64,000 bases of DNA from Polynucleobacter sp. MWH-Spelu-300-X4 (lineage in GTDB: Bacteria; Pseudomonadota; Gammaproteobacteria; Burkholderiales; Burkholderiaceae). Below the pieces are notes generated by a model. It saw nothing but the letters and a program-made list of their open reading frames with translations, had not been told where the DNA came from and searched no databases. Both the position numbers and the translations under genes were made by a program. Position 1 is the stretch's first letter. Every line of letters starts with the position of its first letter. This document shows, piece after piece, positions 26,666-36,905 of this stretch. Location of the stretch: the NCBI RefSeq assembly GCF_018687515.1, contig NZ_CP061294.1, forward strand, positions 310,001-374,000, given 5' to 3'.

Positions 26666-27760
26666 ATGACTAAAAAATACGATTTTTTAATTGTGGGTGC
26701 TGGTTATGCTGGTGCTGTGTGTGCTCGGCAGTTGGCCGACGCAGGTAAAAAAGTATTGGTGCTTGATAAGCGTCAACATATTGGTGGAAACGCCTATGAT
26801 GAAAAGGATGAGAATGGCGTCTTAATTCATCCTTATGGCCCCCACATTTTTCATACTAATAGTAAGAAAGTTTTTGAGTACCTTTCTCATTTTACTGATT
26901 GGCGTTTTTATGAGCATAGGGTTTTAGCAAGGGTTAATGGACAGTATTACCCTATTCCAATTAATAGGTTAACCATTAATAAAGTTTTTGGTTTGAATTT
27001 AAAAGAAGAAGATGTTGAAGCATTTCTTGATGCTAAACGCATCCCTAAAGATTCAGTAAAAACTAGTGAAGATGTTGTTCTAAATAGTGTTGGTCCAGAA
27101 TTGTGCGAAATGTTTTTTAGAGGTTACACAAAGAAGCAATGGAATCTTGATTTATCTGAATTGTCTGCCGGAGTTGCTGCGCGTATTCCAACAAGAACTA
27201 ATGATGATGATCGTTATTTTACGGATACCTATCAATTTATGCCGGCAGAAGGCTATACGGTTATGTTTGAAAAGATATTGGACTCTGCCAATATAGATGT
27301 TAATTTGAATGTTGATTTTTTGGCTGATAGAGATCAATGGAGTTATGAAAAACTTATCTACACAGGACCTGTGGATGCCTTTTATGATTATTGTTATGGC
27401 CGTTTACCATACAGAAGTTTGAGTTTTGAGCATCAACATCTCGCAAGTGTTGAGTCTACGCAAACTGTTGGGACAGTGAACTACCCTAATGAAGAAAAGT
27501 TTACGAGAATTACTGAGTTTAAACATTTAACGGGGCAAAATGTTTCTGGAACATCGATTGTTCGAGAGTACTCAAAAGCAGAGGGTGATCCATACTATCC
27601 AGTGCCTAATCCTAATAATGAAGCTTTGTATAAGAAATACCAAGAAAAAGCTGATTCTGAATCTGGCGTCTATTTTGTCGGTCGATTAGCGCAATATCGT
27701 TACTACAATATGGATCAGGTAGTTGCATCAGCCTTATCTTTGGTGGAGAAGCTAATTTAA
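26666..27760 (+). CDS. glf: UDP-galactopyranose mutase
   Basis: Flavoenzyme that converts UDP-galactopyranose to UDP-galactofuranose. It has LIVGAGYAGAVCARQLADAG and DKRQHIGGNAYDE at the FAD site, HPYGPHIFHTNSKKVFEYL, FFRGYTKKQWNLDLSEL, TGPVDAFYDYCYGRLPYRS, and a C-terminal GRLAQYRYYNMDQVV. Length (364) is standard. The TAA overlaps the galE ATG by one base. With galE next, the pair supplies UDP-Galf for the cell-surface polymer. Confidence 0.97.
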   Translation: MTKKYDFLIVGAGYAGAVCARQLADAGKKVLVLDKRQHIGGNAYDEKDENGVLIHPYGPHIFHTNSKKVFEYLSHFTDWRFYEHRVLARVNGQYYPIPINRLTINKVFGLNLKEEDVEAFLDAKRIPKDSVKTSEDVVLNSVGPELCEMFFRGYTKKQWNLDLSELSAGVAARIPTRTNDDDRYFTDTYQFMPAEGYTVMFEKILDSANIDVNLNVDFLADRDQWSYEKLIYTGPVDAFYDYCYGRLPYRSLSFEHQHLASVESTQTVGTVNYPNEEKFTRITEFKHLTGQNVSGTSIVREYSKAEGDPYYPVPNPNNEALYKKYQEKADSESGVYFVGRLAQYRYYNMDQVVASALSLVEKLI

Positions 27761-28770
27761 TGATTCTTTTGACTGGTGCGACCGGCTACATTGGTTCTCA
27801 TACATGGGTTGAGTTGATTAATGCCAGCCATCAAGTTGTAGGAGTTGATAATTTCTCAAATTCCAACCCCAAAGTACTTGCGCGTATTCGTGAGATTACC
27901 AATCAAGAGCCTTTACTTTTTGAGGGTGATGTCAGAAATACCGAGTTATTAAATCAAATTTTTGAAAGATATTCTATTGATGCTGTTATTCACTTTGCCG
28001 CCTTAAAGGCGGTTGGTGAATCTGTCCAGAAGCCAATTGAGTATTATCAAAATAACTTAGGTGGGTTGTTAACATTGACTCAAGTTATGCGTGATAAGGC
28101 TTGTTCAAATTTTGTTTTCAGCTCATCCGCTACGGTTTATCACCCTGACAATCCTATTCCCTATCAAGAGGGGATGCCTTTAGGCTCAACGAGTCCTTAC
28201 GGTTGGACAAAATATATGAGTGAGCAAATGTTGCGTGATGTGGAAGTAGCTTGCCCTCAATGGAAAGTGGCTTATTTACGCTACTTTAATCCAGTGGGTG
28301 CTCATGTAAGCGGTCTGATTGGTGAAGATCCTAGAGGTGTTCCAAATAATTTGATGCCTTATGTCACGCAGGTTGCTGTTGGCAAGAGGGAGGTTTTATC
28401 GGTCTATGGTGGGGATTGGCCAACGCATGATGGCACAGGGGTTCGTGATTATATTCATGTGGTTGATTTAGCTCGTGGTCACGTTAAGGCCGTCAACTAT
28501 TTGCTTGCTGGCAAAGGATCTTTGACAGTTAATCTAGGAGCAGGCAAAGGATATAGTGTTCTTGATTTAGTTAAATCCTTTGAGCAAGCATCAAATAAAA
28601 CCATACCTTATCAAATTGTTGATCGAAGACCTGGTGATATCGCTGCGTTTTACGCAGATGCTTCTTTAGCTAAAGAAAAACTAGATTGGGCAGTTGAATA
28701 CGATCTCAATCGTATGTGTGAAGATAGTTGGCGATGGCAATCTATGAACCCTAATGGATTCATAGATTAA
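27760..28770 (+). CDS. galE: UDP-glucose 4-epimerase
   Basis: Interconverts UDP-glucose and UDP-galactose, feeding glf. The Rossmann motif LLTGATGYIGSHTWVEL, VIHFAALKAVGESVQKP, FSSSATVY, the active-site Tyr-x-x-x-Lys in SPYGWTKYMSEQML, LRYFNPVGAH and VRDYIHVVDLARGH are all GalE landmarks. Length (336) is normal. It ends five bases before the minus-strand yjdM stop, and I see no terminator between them. Confidence 0.95.
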   Translation: MILLTGATGYIGSHTWVELINASHQVVGVDNFSNSNPKVLARIREITNQEPLLFEGDVRNTELLNQIFERYSIDAVIHFAALKAVGESVQKPIEYYQNNLGGLLTLTQVMRDKACSNFVFSSSATVYHPDNPIPYQEGMPLGSTSPYGWTKYMSEQMLRDVEVACPQWKVAYLRYFNPVGAHVSGLIGEDPRGVPNNLMPYVTQVAVGKREVLSVYGGDWPTHDGTGVRDYIHVVDLARGHVKAVNYLLAGKGSLTVNLGAGKGYSVLDLVKSFEQASNKTIPYQIVDRRPGDIAAFYADASLAKEKLDWAVEYDLNRMCEDSWRWQSMNPNGFID

Positions 28771-28775
28771 ATTCA

Positions 28776-29120
28776 TTAAGCCTTCTTCATAAACTCAGAT
28801 TTCAGCAACATGCTTTGACCATCTACTTTGCAGTCAATGTCATGGCCACCGTCTACTAGACGAATGTTCTTAATCTTGGTACCACCTTTAATGACCAAAG
28901 AAGATCCTTTGACCTTGAGATCTTTAATCAGTGTCACGGTATCGCCATCATTCAGGATATTGCCGTGCGCATCTTTGTAAGTGCGCTTTTCTTCAGTTTC
29001 TTCCTGAATTGCAACTGCTGACCATTCGTGTGAGCAATCAGGGCAAATGAAATTGTCGCCATCAGGGTAGGTGTTTTCCATGCCACAAACTGGGCATGCT
29101 GGAATCGTTTGTGTAGTCAT
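28776..29120 (-). CDS. yjdM: Zinc-ribbon protein YjdM (PhnA family)
   Basis: This 114-residue cytoplasmic protein has an N-terminal zinc ribbon, CPVCGMENTYPDGDNFICPDC, and a C-terminal SH3-like PhnA domain with DAHGNILNDGDTVTLIKDL and IRLVDGGHDIDCKVDG. The family was named from alkylphosphonate loci, but its function is not established. The gene stands alone, convergent with galE and divergent from waaC. Confidence 0.9.
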   Translation of the reverse strand: MTTQTIPACPVCGMENTYPDGDNFICPDCSHEWSAVAIQEETEEKRTYKDAHGNILNDGDTVTLIKDLKVKGSSLVIKGGTKIKNIRLVDGGHDIDCKVDGQSMLLKSEFMKKA

Positions 29121-29198
29121 GTCGTGATTTTAATCTTTTCAGGCCGGCAAAACGTAAAAACTACCTCTTAGTTCCTGGTTTAGGCGAAAATAGGCTCT

Positions 29199-30311
29199 AT
29201 GAAGATTTTGATCGTTAAATTGTCCTCATTAGGGGATGTTTTACATAATTTACCCATTGTTTGGGATCTAAGAGCTCAGTATCCGAGCGCCCAAATTGAT
29301 TGGGTAGTAGAAGAAGCTTATGTGGGGCTTTTGGAGCCGCTAAAAACAACTGCTGAATTTAAAGGAATTGACCGTATTATTCCTTTGGCGTTTCGTCGCT
29401 GGAGAAAAGCGCTTAAACGTGGTGAATTCATCAAAAGCATTCAGGAATACATCGCGTTTACAGCTGATTTGCAAACCACTGCCTATGATCTCATTATCGA
29501 AACCCAAGGCTTATTAAAGTCTGCTTGGGTTGCTCGATTAGCAAATTCGCAAAAGACAGCTCAGATATTTGGTTTAGCCAATCAAACAGAGTTTTCTGGA
29601 TATGAGCCATGGGCTAGAAAGTTTTATACCGATTCCGTACAAGTGCCGTTTCATTGTCATGCCGTTGATCGCTCTCGTTGGGTGGCTGCAGCCGCCATGG
29701 ATATCCCTGTGCCGGATCAAGCAGTGGTGCCCCCCAAGTTTTACCCAGACACTTATGTGCAATCCTTATTAGAGGCTGCTCATTTAGGTTTCGCATCAAC
29801 GCGTATTGATTTGGGTTTTGATGTCACCCAAGCTTATGCCATGTGCTTTCATGCGACAGCTGGTGCATCAAAGCGTTGGGCAAATGACTATTGGATAGAA
29901 GTTGGTCAAGCCTTAATTGCTAAGGGTATTCAGGTGATACTCCCTTGGGGTAATGACAAAGAAAAAGAAGCGAGTCAGTCCTTAATGGAACAAATAAATA
30001 AGGCAGTTACTAGAAACTCTGATAATGAGGATGCAAGCGCTAAAGCCATTGTGCCAAATGCTTTCTCGATTGCAGATGCCTTTGGTCTAGTGGCTGGTGC
30101 TAAGTTAACCATTGGTGTGGATACTGGACTTACTCATTTATCAGCTATCCTTAATAGACCAACTATTGAACTCTATTGTGATTCACCTCGTTGGAAAACC
30201 GAGGGCTATTGGTCATCCTCTATTCATAATCTGGGCGATAAAGGGCAGGCGCCTGATGTCAAAGAGGTATTGGCTGCAATAGACTCATTGCTTTCATGTT
30301 CTATTGAGTGA
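29199..30311 (+). CDS. waaC: LPS heptosyltransferase I
   Basis: This GT9 enzyme adds the first heptose to Kdo in the LPS inner core. It starts MKILIVKLSSLGDVLHNLPI, the WaaC N-terminal signature, then IDWVVEEAYVGL. It has DLIIETQGLLKSAWVARLA, CFHATAGASKRWANDYW and a C-terminal TIGVDTGLTHLSAILNRPTI with the conserved Asp-Thr-Gly-Leu. It is slightly longer than Escherichia WaaC because of an insert near 270. The gene appears to be transcribed alone. Confidence 0.93.
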   Translation: MKILIVKLSSLGDVLHNLPIVWDLRAQYPSAQIDWVVEEAYVGLLEPLKTTAEFKGIDRIIPLAFRRWRKALKRGEFIKSIQEYIAFTADLQTTAYDLIIETQGLLKSAWVARLANSQKTAQIFGLANQTEFSGYEPWARKFYTDSVQVPFHCHAVDRSRWVAAAAMDIPVPDQAVVPPKFYPDTYVQSLLEAAHLGFASTRIDLGFDVTQAYAMCFHATAGASKRWANDYWIEVGQALIAKGIQVILPWGNDKEKEASQSLMEQINKAVTRNSDNEDASAKAIVPNAFSIADAFGLVAGAKLTIGVDTGLTHLSAILNRPTIELYCDSPRWKTEGYWSSSIHNLGDKGQAPDVKEVLAAIDSLLSCSIE

Positions 30312-30385
30312 TATTGGGTTGACCCATATTACTCATCTCTTATCGAATAATTTTTTTGTATTATTTTTTTACCGCTTATTAATTT

Positions 30386-32875
30386 ATGACTTCATCTGCC
30401 ATAACTAACACAACTGAAACAACTGCATTACATCTTGATACGCCTGAGCAAATCGCTCTTCGTATCAATAACCAAATCGCTAAAGAAATGAATGTGCGAC
30501 CACAGCAGATTGCTGTGACGGTTGCGCTGATGGATGAAGGGGCTACCATTCCTTTTATTGCACGTTATCGTAAAGAGGTGACGGGTAGTTTGGATGACAC
30601 ACAATTGCGTGCCATTGAAGAGCGCCTTATTTACTTAAGAGAGTTAGAAGATCGTCGTATCGCCATTCTGAAGTCTATTCATGATCAAGGTAAGCTCACA
30701 GACATTTTGGTTAAAGCTATTACTGCAGCTGAAACTAAGCAGGCTTTAGAAGATTTATATTTGCCTTATAAGCCGCGTCGTCGTACCAAAGCCATGATTG
30801 CTCATGAAGCAGGATTAGAGCCTTTAGCAAGAGATTTGATGGCTAATCCCAAGTTAGACCCTCAAGAGGAAGCTGTCAAATATATCAATATTGATGCAGC
30901 TGCTTATGTAGCTTTAACGCCAGAGCAAATTAAAAAATCTCAGTCAGGCGATGAAGGAACCCAACCCTTAGTGCCCGATGTAAAAACAGCGCTTGATGGT
31001 GCAAGAGACATTTTGGCTGAAGAATTCTCAGAAACAGCAGATTTATTAGCCAAGTTGCGAAACCATCTTTGGAGTCAAGGTATCCTGAACTCCAAAGTGG
31101 TTGATGGTCAAGAAATGGCTGAGGAAGAAAAGTTCCGTGACTACTACACGTATTCAGAGCCTATTCGTTTAGTGCCATCACACCGTGCTTTAGCTTTATT
31201 TAGAGGCCGTCAATTAGGTGTTTTGCAATTAAGACTTTCCTTAGAAGAATCTCAAGAGGCTTTGGTGCCACACCCCTGTGAGACCATGATTGCCAAGCAC
31301 ATGGGCATTGAGTCCTTGGGTCGACCTGCAGATAAATGGTTGGCAGAAGTATGTCGTTGGACCTGGCGCGTTAAAACAGCACTCTCATTAGAAATGGCTT
31401 TGTTTACGCAATTGCGTGAAGCTGCTGAAACAGAAGCGATTAAAGTATTTGCACGCAATCTGCATGAACTTTTATTGGCAGCTCCAGCGGGTCCTCGTGT
31501 CGTAATGGGTGTTGATCCAGGTATTCGGACGGGTTGTAAGGTTGCTGTAGTAGATGCAACCGGTAAGTTGCTAGAAACCACGACAATTTACCCTCATGAA
31601 CCTCGCAAAGATTGGGATGGTTCATTGGCTGTTTTAGGAGCTCTATGCGTTAAACATCAAGTTTCTTTAATTGCGATTGGTAATGGCACGGCGAGTCGAG
31701 AAACCGATCGCTTAGTAAAAGATTTAATGAAGTTAGTTGCAGGTAAAACAAACTTAGCTCTACAAAAAATTGTAGTTTCAGAAGCAGGTGCTTCTGTGTA
31801 TTCTGCATCGGAGCTAGCTGCTCAAGAATTCCCAGACTTGGATGTGTCGCTGCGTGGTGCGGTGTCGATTGCGCGTCGTTTGCAAGATCCATTAGCAGAG
31901 TTAGTGAAGATTGAGCCTAAAGCGATTGGGGTTGGTCAATATCAACATGATGTTAATCAGTTCCAGTTATCTAGAACCTTAGACGCCGTTGTGGAAGATT
32001 GTGTGAATGCTGTAGGTGTTGATCTAAATACAGCATCTGTGCCATTACTATCAAAGGTATCGGGTTTGAATGCTGGATTAGCTAGAAACATCGTCAGCTT
32101 TAGAGATAGTAAAGGCCGATTTAATAATCGCGCGGCATTAAAAGAAGTGCCTCGATTAGGTGATAAAGCTTTTGAGCAGGCAGCGGGATTCTTGCGCATC
32201 AGTGGCGGAGATAACCCGCTTGATCAATCATCGGTTCATCCAGAATCTTATCCATTGGTCGAGAAAATTCTTGCAAAAATTGGTAAGCCTGTTTTGGAAG
32301 TCATTGGTAATAAAGAGCTCATTAAAAAAGTGGCTCCAACAGAACTCATTGATGACCAATTTGGTCTAGTAACCATTCAAGACGTTTTACAAGAGTTGGA
32401 AAAGCCAGGGCGTGATCCTCGTCCAGAATTTAAAACTGCGACCTTTGAAGAGGGCGTTGAAGACATTCAACAACTAGTACCTGGTATGGTCTTAGAAGGG
32501 GTGGTGACTAATGTGGCCGCTTTTGGTGCTTTTATTGATATTGGCGTTCATCAAGATGGTTTAGTGCACGTATCAGCTTTAGCGGATAAGTTTGTGAAAG
32601 ATCCTCATGAGGTTGTGAAGGCTGGTCAGGTTGTGAAAGTGAAAGTACTTGAGGTAGATGCCAAGCGTCGCCGTATTGGTTTAACGATGAAGTTAAATGA
32701 CTCTATACTAAGTGCCGCTTCTAGTAAGGCATCAGGAGGTGATTCTCGGGCAGATGCATCTCGTCAAAGACCTCATACCAGTGGGTCAGATAGACAGGGA
32801 TCGTATCGATCATCGGCGCCACAAGGGAATACGGCTTTTGCGGAAGCCTTTGCTAAGTTGAAGGCGAAAAATTAA
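30386..32875 (+). CDS. tex: Tex, RNA-binding transcription accessory protein
   Basis: The 829-residue protein has the full Tex layout. The helical N-terminal domain contains [19 protein letters not shown] YqgF-like RNase H fold has [18 protein letters not shown] near 372 and [17 protein letters not shown]4/HhH repeats include [20 protein letters not shown] and [16 protein letters not shown]. An S1 domain near 645-720 contains [20 protein letters not shown] and [11 protein letters not shown]. The Ser/Gly/Arg-rich tail of about 60 residues is longer than in many orthologues. Tex binds nucleic acid and affects transcription and stress tolerance. Confidence 0.96.
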   Translation: MTSSAITNTTETTALHLDTPEQIALRINNQIAKEMNVRPQQIAVTVALMDEGATIPFIARYRKEVTGSLDDTQLRAIEERLIYLRELEDRRIAILKSIHDQGKLTDILVKAITAAETKQALEDLYLPYKPRRRTKAMIAHEAGLEPLARDLMANPKLDPQEEAVKYINIDAAAYVALTPEQIKKSQSGDEGTQPLVPDVKTALDGARDILAEEFSETADLLAKLRNHLWSQGILNSKVVDGQEMAEEEKFRDYYTYSEPIRLVPSHRALALFRGRQLGVLQLRLSLEESQEALVPHPCETMIAKHMGIESLGRPADKWLAEVCRWTWRVKTALSLEMALFTQLREAAETEAIKVFARNLHELLLAAPAGPRVVMGVDPGIRTGCKVAVVDATGKLLETTTIYPHEPRKDWDGSLAVLGALCVKHQVSLIAIGNGTASRETDRLVKDLMKLVAGKTNLALQKIVVSEAGASVYSASELAAQEFPDLDVSLRGAVSIARRLQDPLAELVKIEPKAIGVGQYQHDVNQFQLSRTLDAVVEDCVNAVGVDLNTASVPLLSKVSGLNAGLARNIVSFRDSKGRFNNRAALKEVPRLGDKAFEQAAGFLRISGGDNPLDQSSVHPESYPLVEKILAKIGKPVLEVIGNKELIKKVAPTELIDDQFGLVTIQDVLQELEKPGRDPRPEFKTATFEEGVEDIQQLVPGMVLEGVVTNVAAFGAFIDIGVHQDGLVHVSALADKFVKDPHEVVKAGQVVKVKVLEVDAKRRRIGLTMKLNDSILSAASSKASGGDSRADASRQRPHTSGSDRQGSYRSSAPQGNTAFAEAFAKLKAKN

Positions 32876-32914
32876 TACTAATTTTTATAAGAAGATTATT
32901 TGCTTGTTTTAGAA

Positions 32915-32944
32915 TGAGTCTCTAAAAAATATAAAAGAGACTCA
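32915..32944 (+). promoter_or_regulatory. Inverted repeat over the ribosome-binding region of the small coiled-coil gene
   Basis: TGAGTCTCT at 32915-32923 is perfectly complementary to AGAGACTCA at 32936-32944, with a 12-base A/T loop. The right arm ends two bases before the ATG at 32947 and contains the only purine-rich (AGAGA) candidate ribosome site. As RNA the hairpin would hide that site; as DNA it could be an operator. It is not a good terminator because no T run follows. Confidence 0.45.
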
Positions 32945-32946
32945 CA

Positions 32947-33210
32947 ATGACCGCGCAATTTGATACATTGAAATTTAAAAAACAATTAACCGCTGTAGGG
33001 ATGCCTCAGAATCAAGCAGAGGGAGTAACGGAGGCAGTTAGGGATTCTTTTCAAAATCTTGCAACCAAAACAGATCTGTATATTTTGGAAGCGAAGTTGC
33101 TTAATTCGCAGAGCACCATGAAAAACGACTTGATTAAATGGATGGTGGGACTATCCTTTATTCAAGTCGGTCTTTGCTTAAGTGTGGTTCTTTCATTCCA
33201 CGCTAATTAA
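32947..33210 (+). CDS. Small coiled-coil membrane protein (DUF1640-like)
   Basis: This 87-residue protein begins with a short amphipathic part containing LTAVGMPQNQAEGVTEAVRD, like the CCDC90/DUF1640 family in which an early helix precedes a coiled coil (LATKTDLYILEAKLLN). It ends with one membrane segment, WMVGLSFIQVGLCLSVVLSF. It probably sits in the inner membrane with its coil in the cytoplasm. Function is unknown; bacterial relatives are often linked to mobile DNA. It is convergent with tolC. Confidence 0.65.
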   Translation: MTAQFDTLKFKKQLTAVGMPQNQAEGVTEAVRDSFQNLATKTDLYILEAKLLNSQSTMKNDLIKWMVGLSFIQVGLCLSVVLSFHAN

Positions 33211-33217
33211 ATGATTA

Positions 33218-34702
33218 TTACTTCAAGAGTGCATTCACAGACTGCAAATCTTCATCGCTTAGAACAGCAGCTTGAGCTTTAAGTCTTAACCCATTCAGAA
33301 TGGTGTCATATCGAGCTTTGGCTAAGTCGCGACGTGTAGTAAATAAAGTATCTTGCGCATTTAACACGTCAATATTGATGCGCACACCCACTTCGTAACC
33401 TAGTTTATTAGATTCGAGAGCGCTTAATGCTGAGATCTCAGCTGCTTCATAAGCTTTTACTTGTGCTAAACCGTTATTAAAGCCTAGGTAAGCTTGACGT
33501 GTTGCTTGAGCGATGCTGCGACGAGTATTTTCATAATCAGCTAAAGCCTTGCTCGCTAACGCTGACTTTTCACGTACCAATGATTGTGTATAACCACCAG
33601 CAAATAAGGGCACCGTTACTTGAATCATGGCTTGATTGTTATAGGTTCTTAATTGACCAGTGACTGCTTCTGCGTCGTTGTAGCCACGTTGCGCAATTAA
33701 ATCAACAGAAGGTGCATGACCTGCAATCGCACGATTTGTATCCTTATTAGCTACTTCATAAGCTAACTTGCTAGCGATGATGCTGTAGCTCACTTCTTCA
33801 GCTTGTTTTACCCAATCCTGAATCGTTTGGTCTGGTTGTACAGCAACAGCATTCTCAATATTCACCTTGGTAGGTTTTGTGTTGTTTTTGAGCTTAATCT
33901 TTCTCTCTTTAGCAACCACTTCGATCTTGGCTTGTGTACTCAAGGTTTTAATATTGCCAATGGGTTTGCCGGTTAATTGCTCTAAGGCGCTGCGCTTAAT
34001 TAACACATCTGCTTCAGCGGCTAATTCTTGGGCAATCACTAAATCGTAACGAGATTGAGCTTCGTGCGTATCAGTAATCGTAGCGGTACCTACTTCAAAG
34101 TTACGTTTAGCTTGTTCTAATTGTTCATTGATGAGTACTTTTTTATTGCGCGCTAGATTCAAAGTATCTTGTGCATTTAGCACATTGAAATAAGCCTCTG
34201 TCACGCGTAATACTAAATCTTGTTCTGCCGCAGCATATTGCGCTTCAGCAATTGCTGAGGCCATGTCACCCTGTCTAAATTGCTCCCATTTATCCCAGTT
34301 AAATAATGGTTGAGTTAATTTAACGGTCCATCCGCGGCTGAGGTATCTGCTTTCAGCATAGGTAGCTTTATTAACCACATTATTTTTAGTTTCACTACCT
34401 ACAGCAGAAACTTGGGGTAATAAAACAGAAAGCCCTTGCCAAAGTTTTTCTTTGCCGGCTAAGTAACCATATTTGGCAGCATTAAAAACAGGATCATTTA
34501 GCGCTGCTTCACGATAGAGTGATAACAAATCATTGTTAGCTAATGCAGGAGTGGGGGCAACTTCTTTAGCGCTAACTGCGCTAGGAGTGCTAGATCCATT
34601 AGCTTTATCTTGTGCCCAAGCTGCTGCGCTAAAACCTTGTGTGCCCAATGCAAGGGCCATGGCTAAAACAATCTTCTTTTGTCTCAAAATATTTGCTTTC
34701 AT
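33218..34702 (-). CDS. tolC: TolC-family outer-membrane efflux protein
   Basis: About 494 residues. A signal peptide is visible (KKIVLAMALALGTQGFSAAA followed by WAQ), then a linker, then two OEP repeats with long periplasmic helices. LSLYREAALNDPVFNAAKYG opens the first repeat, and LYFNVLNAQDTLNLARN-type heptads and VGVRINIDVLNAQDTL mark the hairpins. An insertion rich in Lys near 255-290 separates the repeats. It forms a trimeric export channel. I chose the ATG at 34702 because it starts the signal peptide. The divergent macAB genes suggest a MacAB-TolC-type pump. Confidence 0.92.
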   Translation of the reverse strand: MKANILRQKKIVLAMALALGTQGFSAAAWAQDKANGSSTPSAVSAKEVAPTPALANNDLLSLYREAALNDPVFNAAKYGYLAGKEKLWQGLSVLLPQVSAVGSETKNNVVNKATYAESRYLSRGWTVKLTQPLFNWDKWEQFRQGDMASAIAEAQYAAAEQDLVLRVTEAYFNVLNAQDTLNLARNKKVLINEQLEQAKRNFEVGTATITDTHEAQSRYDLVIAQELAAEADVLIKRSALEQLTGKPIGNIKTLSTQAKIEVVAKERKIKLKNNTKPTKVNIENAVAVQPDQTIQDWVKQAEEVSYSIIASKLAYEVANKDTNRAIAGHAPSVDLIAQRGYNDAEAVTGQLRTYNNQAMIQVTVPLFAGGYTQSLVREKSALASKALADYENTRRSIAQATRQAYLGFNNGLAQVKAYEAAEISALSALESNKLGYEVGVRINIDVLNAQDTLFTTRRDLAKARYDTILNGLRLKAQAAVLSDEDLQSVNALLK

Positions 34703-34723
34703 AGGGACATTTTGCACCAAACG

Positions 34724-34743
34724 AAGGGCCTTTGCAGGCCCTT
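34724..34743 (-). terminator. Hairpin between pcm and tolC
   Basis: AAGGGCCT, a four-base loop, then AGGCCCTT: a perfect 8-bp GC-rich stem lying between the pcm stop (34754) and the tolC start (34702). Only a short T-poor stretch follows on the minus strand, so it may be a weak terminator, an attenuator or an mRNA end protector between the two genes. Confidence 0.45.
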
Positions 34744-34753
34744 AAGAATATAT

Positions 34754-35425
34754 TTAAAAATCGAAGCTGGTGTGCTTGACTTTGGGTGACTGAATGTGAG
34801 CAATCATCGTCTCAAATAGCACTTCTTCGCTAAAGCGAGTCGCATCATGACGTGTCACTAAAACAGCATTCATCACAGGAGCCTCCCCAATAAATGCTAC
34901 TAGGCGACCGCCGATGGCTAATTGCTGTTTAAGACCCTCATATAGGCTGGGCATGCCACCAGAAACACAGATGACGTCGTAACTTTGATCGCCCCAGCCG
35001 GTATAGGCATCACCCACCTCCACTTGAACATTGGAAATATAAGCTCTTGCTAAATTGGATTTAGCAAGAGTCACCATCTCAGGATCAATATCAACCGAGG
35101 TTACAGATTTAGCAAAATTAGCTAAAAGTGCTGCCATATAACCTGAGCCCGCACCCACCTCTAGCACTTTATCTGTGCGCTTAATTGCTAAAGCTTGAAG
35201 TAGACGGGCCTCCATTTTCGGTTCTAGCATCGTTTGGCTAGGGGTTTTGGCTTGTGGAAGCGGTAATTTGGTATCGGCAAAGGCCAAAACAGCTTGATTC
35301 TCCTGCACAAAGGTCTCGCGAGGAATTTGGCGCAAGGCTTCTAAAACCTCTAAATTGGACACATTCCAAGGGCGGATTTGTTGTTCAATTAATTTATAAC
35401 GAAGGGCTTCAAAATCGTGGCTCAT
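34754..35425 (-). CDS. pcm: Protein-L-isoaspartate O-methyltransferase family protein
   Basis: This 223-residue SAM-dependent enzyme has the PCMT layout: MIEPK-like LEPKMEARLLQALAI, the SAM motif VLEVGAGSGYMAALLANFA near 82, VTSVDIDPEM and YDVICVSGGMP. Many betaproteobacteria have a PCMT-family gene just upstream of tolC, as here. Classic Pcm repairs isoaspartyl residues, but these tolC-linked members may differ, since the motif-I region matches while the substrate loop looks divergent. It is probably co-transcribed with tolC. Confidence 0.85.
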   Translation of the reverse strand: MSHDFEALRYKLIEQQIRPWNVSNLEVLEALRQIPRETFVQENQAVLAFADTKLPLPQAKTPSQTMLEPKMEARLLQALAIKRTDKVLEVGAGSGYMAALLANFAKSVTSVDIDPEMVTLAKSNLARAYISNVQVEVGDAYTGWGDQSYDVICVSGGMPSLYEGLKQQLAIGGRLVAFIGEAPVMNAVLVTRHDATRFSEEVLFETMIAHIQSPKVKHTSFDF

Positions 35426-35595
35426 CTGTATTCCTTGTTGAATCCCATGTGGCTATTTCTAGTATGGGATGTATTGCTAATAATTTAGATAGTTATTTTA
35501 CTTTCAGTGGTTTGAACAGAATCATTTTTTTGTATCACAATAGAAGCCTTGGTTAATAACCCCTTAAATAATTGCTGTAGGCATGAGATGAAAGC

Positions 35596-36894
35596 ATGGT
35601 TCAAAAAATGGGTAAGTATGTAATTTGGGTAAAAAGTCAGCTTCATGCTCACGTATGGTTGCGTCGCACCTTATGGAGTTTGCTATCGCTCATGATGGTG
35701 TATTTTTTATGGAAGATGGCTGCTAGCCTCTTGGGGTGGAACCAACCTAGTTATAAAACAGTAGCTATTGAAGAAGGTCCTTTGGTCGTGAGTATTAGCG
35801 CAAGCGGCACTTTAAATCCAGTGAAGTCGGTGCAGGTAGGTACCCAAGTTTCGGGCATGATTCAAGAAATCTATGTCGACTTTAATGCCAAAGTTAAGAA
35901 AGGTCAGGTGATTGCTCGTATTGACCCACGTGAATGGCAGGCTCGTTTTGATCAAGCGGATGCTAATTACATCTTGGCTAAACGCAATCACGACAACAAC
36001 CAGCGTTTGATTGAGAAAAACTTTGTTTCACCAGCAGCTTTTGATCAAACCCTTAGTGCTTATAAAAGTGCTAAAGCTGCTTTAACGATGGCTAAGAAAG
36101 CTTTAGATGACACCGTTATTAAAGCCCCAGTAGATGGCGTGGTAGTTAAGCGTAGCGTTGAGCCTGGACAAACAGTGGCAGCTAGTTTGCAAGCGCCTGA
36201 GTTATTCATCATTGCTCAGGATTTGGCAGATATGCAAGTCGAAACATCGATTGATGAATCAGATGTGGGGCGTATTACCGAAGGTATGTCAGCAACATTC
36301 ACGGTAGATGCCTTCCCTGGAAAAGTATTTAAAAGCCAAGTGAAGCAAATTCGTAAATCACCAATCAATGTTCAGAATGTGGTGACATACACCGTTCTAT
36401 TAACGGCACAAAACCCTGACTTAAAACTATTGCCAGGTATGACCGCGAATGCCACCATTGTGACGGAGCAAAAAGAGTCTGTATTACGTCTTCCGAATGC
36501 CGCTTTGCGCTTCCGTATGCCAATGGCTGAAGGCGCTAAAAATGCCGATGGAAAATCTGCTCGTCCAGCTACATCTAGTACATCAGGAGCTCCAGGTTCT
36601 AATGCGGCGGATGGGTCTGGCGGCAAACCCTACAGTGCTGGCGCTGCGGCTTCTGGCAGGTTGCGCAAAGTATGGGTGATGGATGGGCAAGGTTTAGCCA
36701 AGAAGCCTATGCAGAAAACAGTACGCGTGGGTTTAAGTGACGGTAGTGCTACGGAACTATTACCTGTTAAAGAAGGGTCTGATTCAGAGCAATCTTTAAA
36801 GGCTGGAGATTTAGTCATTATTGGCGTGCAAGGTGGTGCTGGTGCTCCAGGATCTAATTCTATGAAACCACCCCCTGGGCCTAGATTGTTCTAA
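35596..36894 (+). CDS. macA: MacA-type periplasmic adaptor of a tripartite efflux pump
   Basis: This 432-residue protein has an N-terminal membrane anchor (LWSLLSLMMVYFLWKMAASL), then the lipoyl half ISASGTLNPVKSVQVGTQVS, a helical hairpin (FDQADANYILAKRNHDNNQR) and the second lipoyl half VIKAPVDGVVVKRSVEPGQT. A beta-barrel domain follows, with FPGKVFKSQVKQIRKSPINV. A Ser/Gly/Ala-rich insert near 310-350 interrupts the membrane-proximal domain, which is unusual. It should link the MacB transporter to TolC. The ATPase gene starts 11 bases downstream. Confidence 0.92.
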   Translation: MVQKMGKYVIWVKSQLHAHVWLRRTLWSLLSLMMVYFLWKMAASLLGWNQPSYKTVAIEEGPLVVSISASGTLNPVKSVQVGTQVSGMIQEIYVDFNAKVKKGQVIARIDPREWQARFDQADANYILAKRNHDNNQRLIEKNFVSPAAFDQTLSAYKSAKAALTMAKKALDDTVIKAPVDGVVVKRSVEPGQTVAASLQAPELFIIAQDLADMQVETSIDESDVGRITEGMSATFTVDAFPGKVFKSQVKQIRKSPINVQNVVTYTVLLTAQNPDLKLLPGMTANATIVTEQKESVLRLPNAALRFRMPMAEGAKNADGKSARPATSSTSGAPGSNAADGSGGKPYSAGAAASGRLRKVWVMDGQGLAKKPMQKTVRVGLSDGSATELLPVKEGSDSEQSLKAGDLVIIGVQGGAGAPGSNSMKPPPGPRLF

Positions 36895-36905
36895 TTGTTA
36901 TTTTT

